From positions 1-7,957 of the forward strand of contig DNSH01000009.1 in the NCBI GenBank assembly GCA_003499715.1: a stretch of DNA of 7,957 bases, read 5' to 3'. Source of the DNA: Candidatus Mesolinea sp. (lineage in GTDB: Bacteria; Chloroflexota; Anaerolineae; Anaerolineales; Anaerolineaceae). Below are positions 6,958-7,957 of the stretch, piece after piece. The notes under the pieces were generated by a model that saw nothing but the letters and a program-made list of their open reading frames with translations, was not told the DNA's origin and made no database searches. The position numbers were made by a program, and so were the translations under genes. Each line of letters opens with the position of its first letter. The stretch's first letter is position 1.

Positions 6958-7011
6958 TTTACTTATCCCTCCAAATCATTGAGCTTATTAGGCTCGTAAC
7001 CTGAAACAACT

Positions 7012-7725
7012 TTATTTCGGCATCTTACTTTTAGGCAGTTGGTTATGCAGCAACTCCAATATAGAGATCTTTATTTCCTCGAATATTGGCTCTACGGCTT
7101 GATCTGCATCCACTGGCACAAAATTGTAAATTTCAGAAAGTTCGTCAAACTGCTTAGAGAGTAAAGTCTGATAGGCGATAAAGCTGTCATAAAGGTTATC
7201 CGCTAAGTGCAGGTCCATGCCGGCTTCCCAGTAGTTGAGTCCGCGCCCATGGATCAAGCGCTGTACGAGAGTGGATACACTGGCTTTCATATACAGGATC
7301 AAATCTGGCTTGAGGGCAATGCCGTACAGTTTTCGTGACCATTCTTTATCAACACCGCGGTTGGCATCGCGTGCAATGACGGAATAAAAATAGCGATCCG
7401 AGAGCACAATAAAACCAGCTTGTAGTGCAGGGATAATCAGGTTTTCTAGCCGATCAGCGAAATCAGCCAAATAAAAGAGGCTGAGCGTCAGCGGACCAAG
7501 TGTATGGCCGCTTTTGGCTTCCTCGATACCTTTAGCTGTGAGGGTGGAACGGGTCAAGCCAGTATCGGAGACAGCATAACCTTCTGCTTCCAGCCAACGC
7601 CGCAGCATTTTGATTTGCGTCGATCGCCCCACGCCATCGTTGCCTTCCAAGACAATCAATTTTCCGGTAAGGGGTCCAATTTCCCGATAAGGGAAACCTG
7701 CGCCATAAAAAACTGGTTGTTTCAT
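7012..7725 (-). CDS. Thymidylate-kinase-like P-loop protein with Arg at the P-loop Lys position
   Basis: The 237 residues match the thymidylate kinase fold: LIVLEGNDGVGRSTQIKMLRR-type P-loop region (23-43), a central segment FADRLENLIIPALQAG (89-104), VLSDRYFYS with the family DRY at 110-112, and a lid-like stretch RLIHGRGLNYWEAG (156-169). True dTMP kinases have Lys before the Ser/Thr of the P-loop; here G28-N-D-G-V-G-R34-S-T has Arg34. About 20 residues (MKQPVFYGAGFPYREIGPLT) precede the first strand, more than in ordinary Tmk. The start is firm: AGGAGG lies 6 nt upstream and ATG overlaps the stop of the preceding gene in an ATGA junction. The variant P-loop and a CHAD neighbour suggest a role other than housekeeping dTMP phosphorylation, so I do not assign tmk. 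Substrate and activity are unknown. Confidence 0.82.
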   Translation of the reverse strand: MKQPVFYGAGFPYREIGPLTGKLIVLEGNDGVGRSTQIKMLRRWLEAEGYAVSDTGLTRSTLTAKGIEEAKSGHTLGPLTLSLFYLADFADRLENLIIPALQAGFIVLSDRYFYSVIARDANRGVDKEWSRKLYGIALKPDLILYMKASVSTLVQRLIHGRGLNYWEAGMDLHLADNLYDSFIAYQTLLSKQFDELSEIYNFVPVDADQAVEPIFEEIKISILELLHNQLPKSKMPK

Positions 7726-7957
7726 GCCTCGCCTCCTGAGTTTCTTGCTTTTGCTTTGGCTTTACTTTGCTCTTTTGGGGGCATGTTGGGGTTGGGTAAG
7801 CCCTCCCATCCACGTAAAACCCGCTTGACGATATTGCGAACATGTTTTTGTTGTTCTTTCACTAATTGCGTGCCATCCATGAGCGTAAGTCCAAATTCAT
7901 CCACCATCTTGTCGTATTCATCCAGAATACGCCCTTGGAAAAGTTTGAAGCTCTCGT
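7722..7957 (-). CDS. C-terminal part of a second, probably thymidylate-kinase-like protein (cut by right edge)
   Basis: The frame is open from the right edge to a TGA at 7724-7722, giving 77 residues with no start in the window. An ATG at 7907 is internal, since coding continues upstream of it (ESFKLFQGRILDEYDKMV). The segment FKLFQGRILDEYDKMVDEFG followed by LTLMDGTQLVKEQQKHVRNIV resembles the C-terminal end of thymidylate-kinase-like proteins, where a helix, a short strand ending in D-G/A and a last helix occur in this order. That match is from memory of the family and only moderate. The last residues (PPKEQSKAKAKARNSGGEA) are a lysine- and alanine-rich, probably disordered tail. The stop overlaps the ATG of the next kinase-like gene, and AGGAGG for that gene lies within this tail coding region, so the two proteins are likely made together in a coupled way. 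Confidence 0.6.
   Translation of the reverse strand, partial: ESFKLFQGRILDEYDKMVDEFGLTLMDGTQLVKEQQKHVRNIVKRVLRGWEGLPNPNMPPKEQSKAKAKARNSGGEA

Noticed and set aside
6981..6995. GAGC/GCTC inverted repeat between the kinase-like and CHAD genes
   Set aside because: The stem is only 4 bp with a 7 nt loop and has no T run; too weak to call a terminator.
1..7957. tRNA, rRNA, CRISPR array, insertion sequence or phage attachment site
   Set aside because: Almost all of the window is coding, gaps are under 80 nt, and I saw no direct repeat series, transposase or tRNA-like sequence.

Overview
The window is about 8 kb of densely packed bacterial chromosome with mid-range GC. It holds ten genes, two of them cut by the window edges, and no RNA genes, mobile elements or CRISPR arrays. 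Intergenic gaps are short (79, 73, 23 and 54 nt are the longest). The style of the proteins suggests a free-living bacterium, possibly Chloroflexota/Anaerolineae: a CorA with GMS in place of GMN, thymidylate-kinase-like proteins with a GVGRST P-loop, and a stand-alone CHAD protein. This is a guess from remembered sequence style, not a tested assignment.

Positions 1-3713, minus strand: a polysaccharide operon read leftward in the order ABC-2 permease (wzm-like), ABC ATPase (wzt-like), rfbC, rfbB, rfbA (cut at the left edge). Neighbouring genes overlap or nearly abut (23 nt overlap, 1 nt gap, ATGA-type junctions), which implies one transcript and translational coupling. RfbA, RfbB and RfbC are the first, second and third enzymes of dTDP-L-rhamnose synthesis. 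The fourth, RfbD, is not in the window and may lie just beyond the left edge. The transporter would export a finished, probably rhamnose-containing glycan.

Positions 3714-4797: a short AT-rich divergent promoter region, then a plus-strand family 2 glycosyltransferase with a C-terminal membrane segment. It probably builds the glycan that the transporter exports.

Positions 4798-5940: a plus-strand CorA-family divalent cation channel whose signature motif is altered. It ends in a convergent junction with an imperfect hairpin that could terminate transcription from both sides.

Positions 5941-7957, minus strand: an apparent operon of two tandem thymidylate-kinase-like genes (the first cut at the right edge) followed by a CHAD-domain gene. 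One kinase-like protein carries Arg in place of the P-loop Lys. CHAD domains bind polyphosphate, so this small module is the most intriguing part of the window. A link to polyphosphate or nucleotide metabolism is inference.
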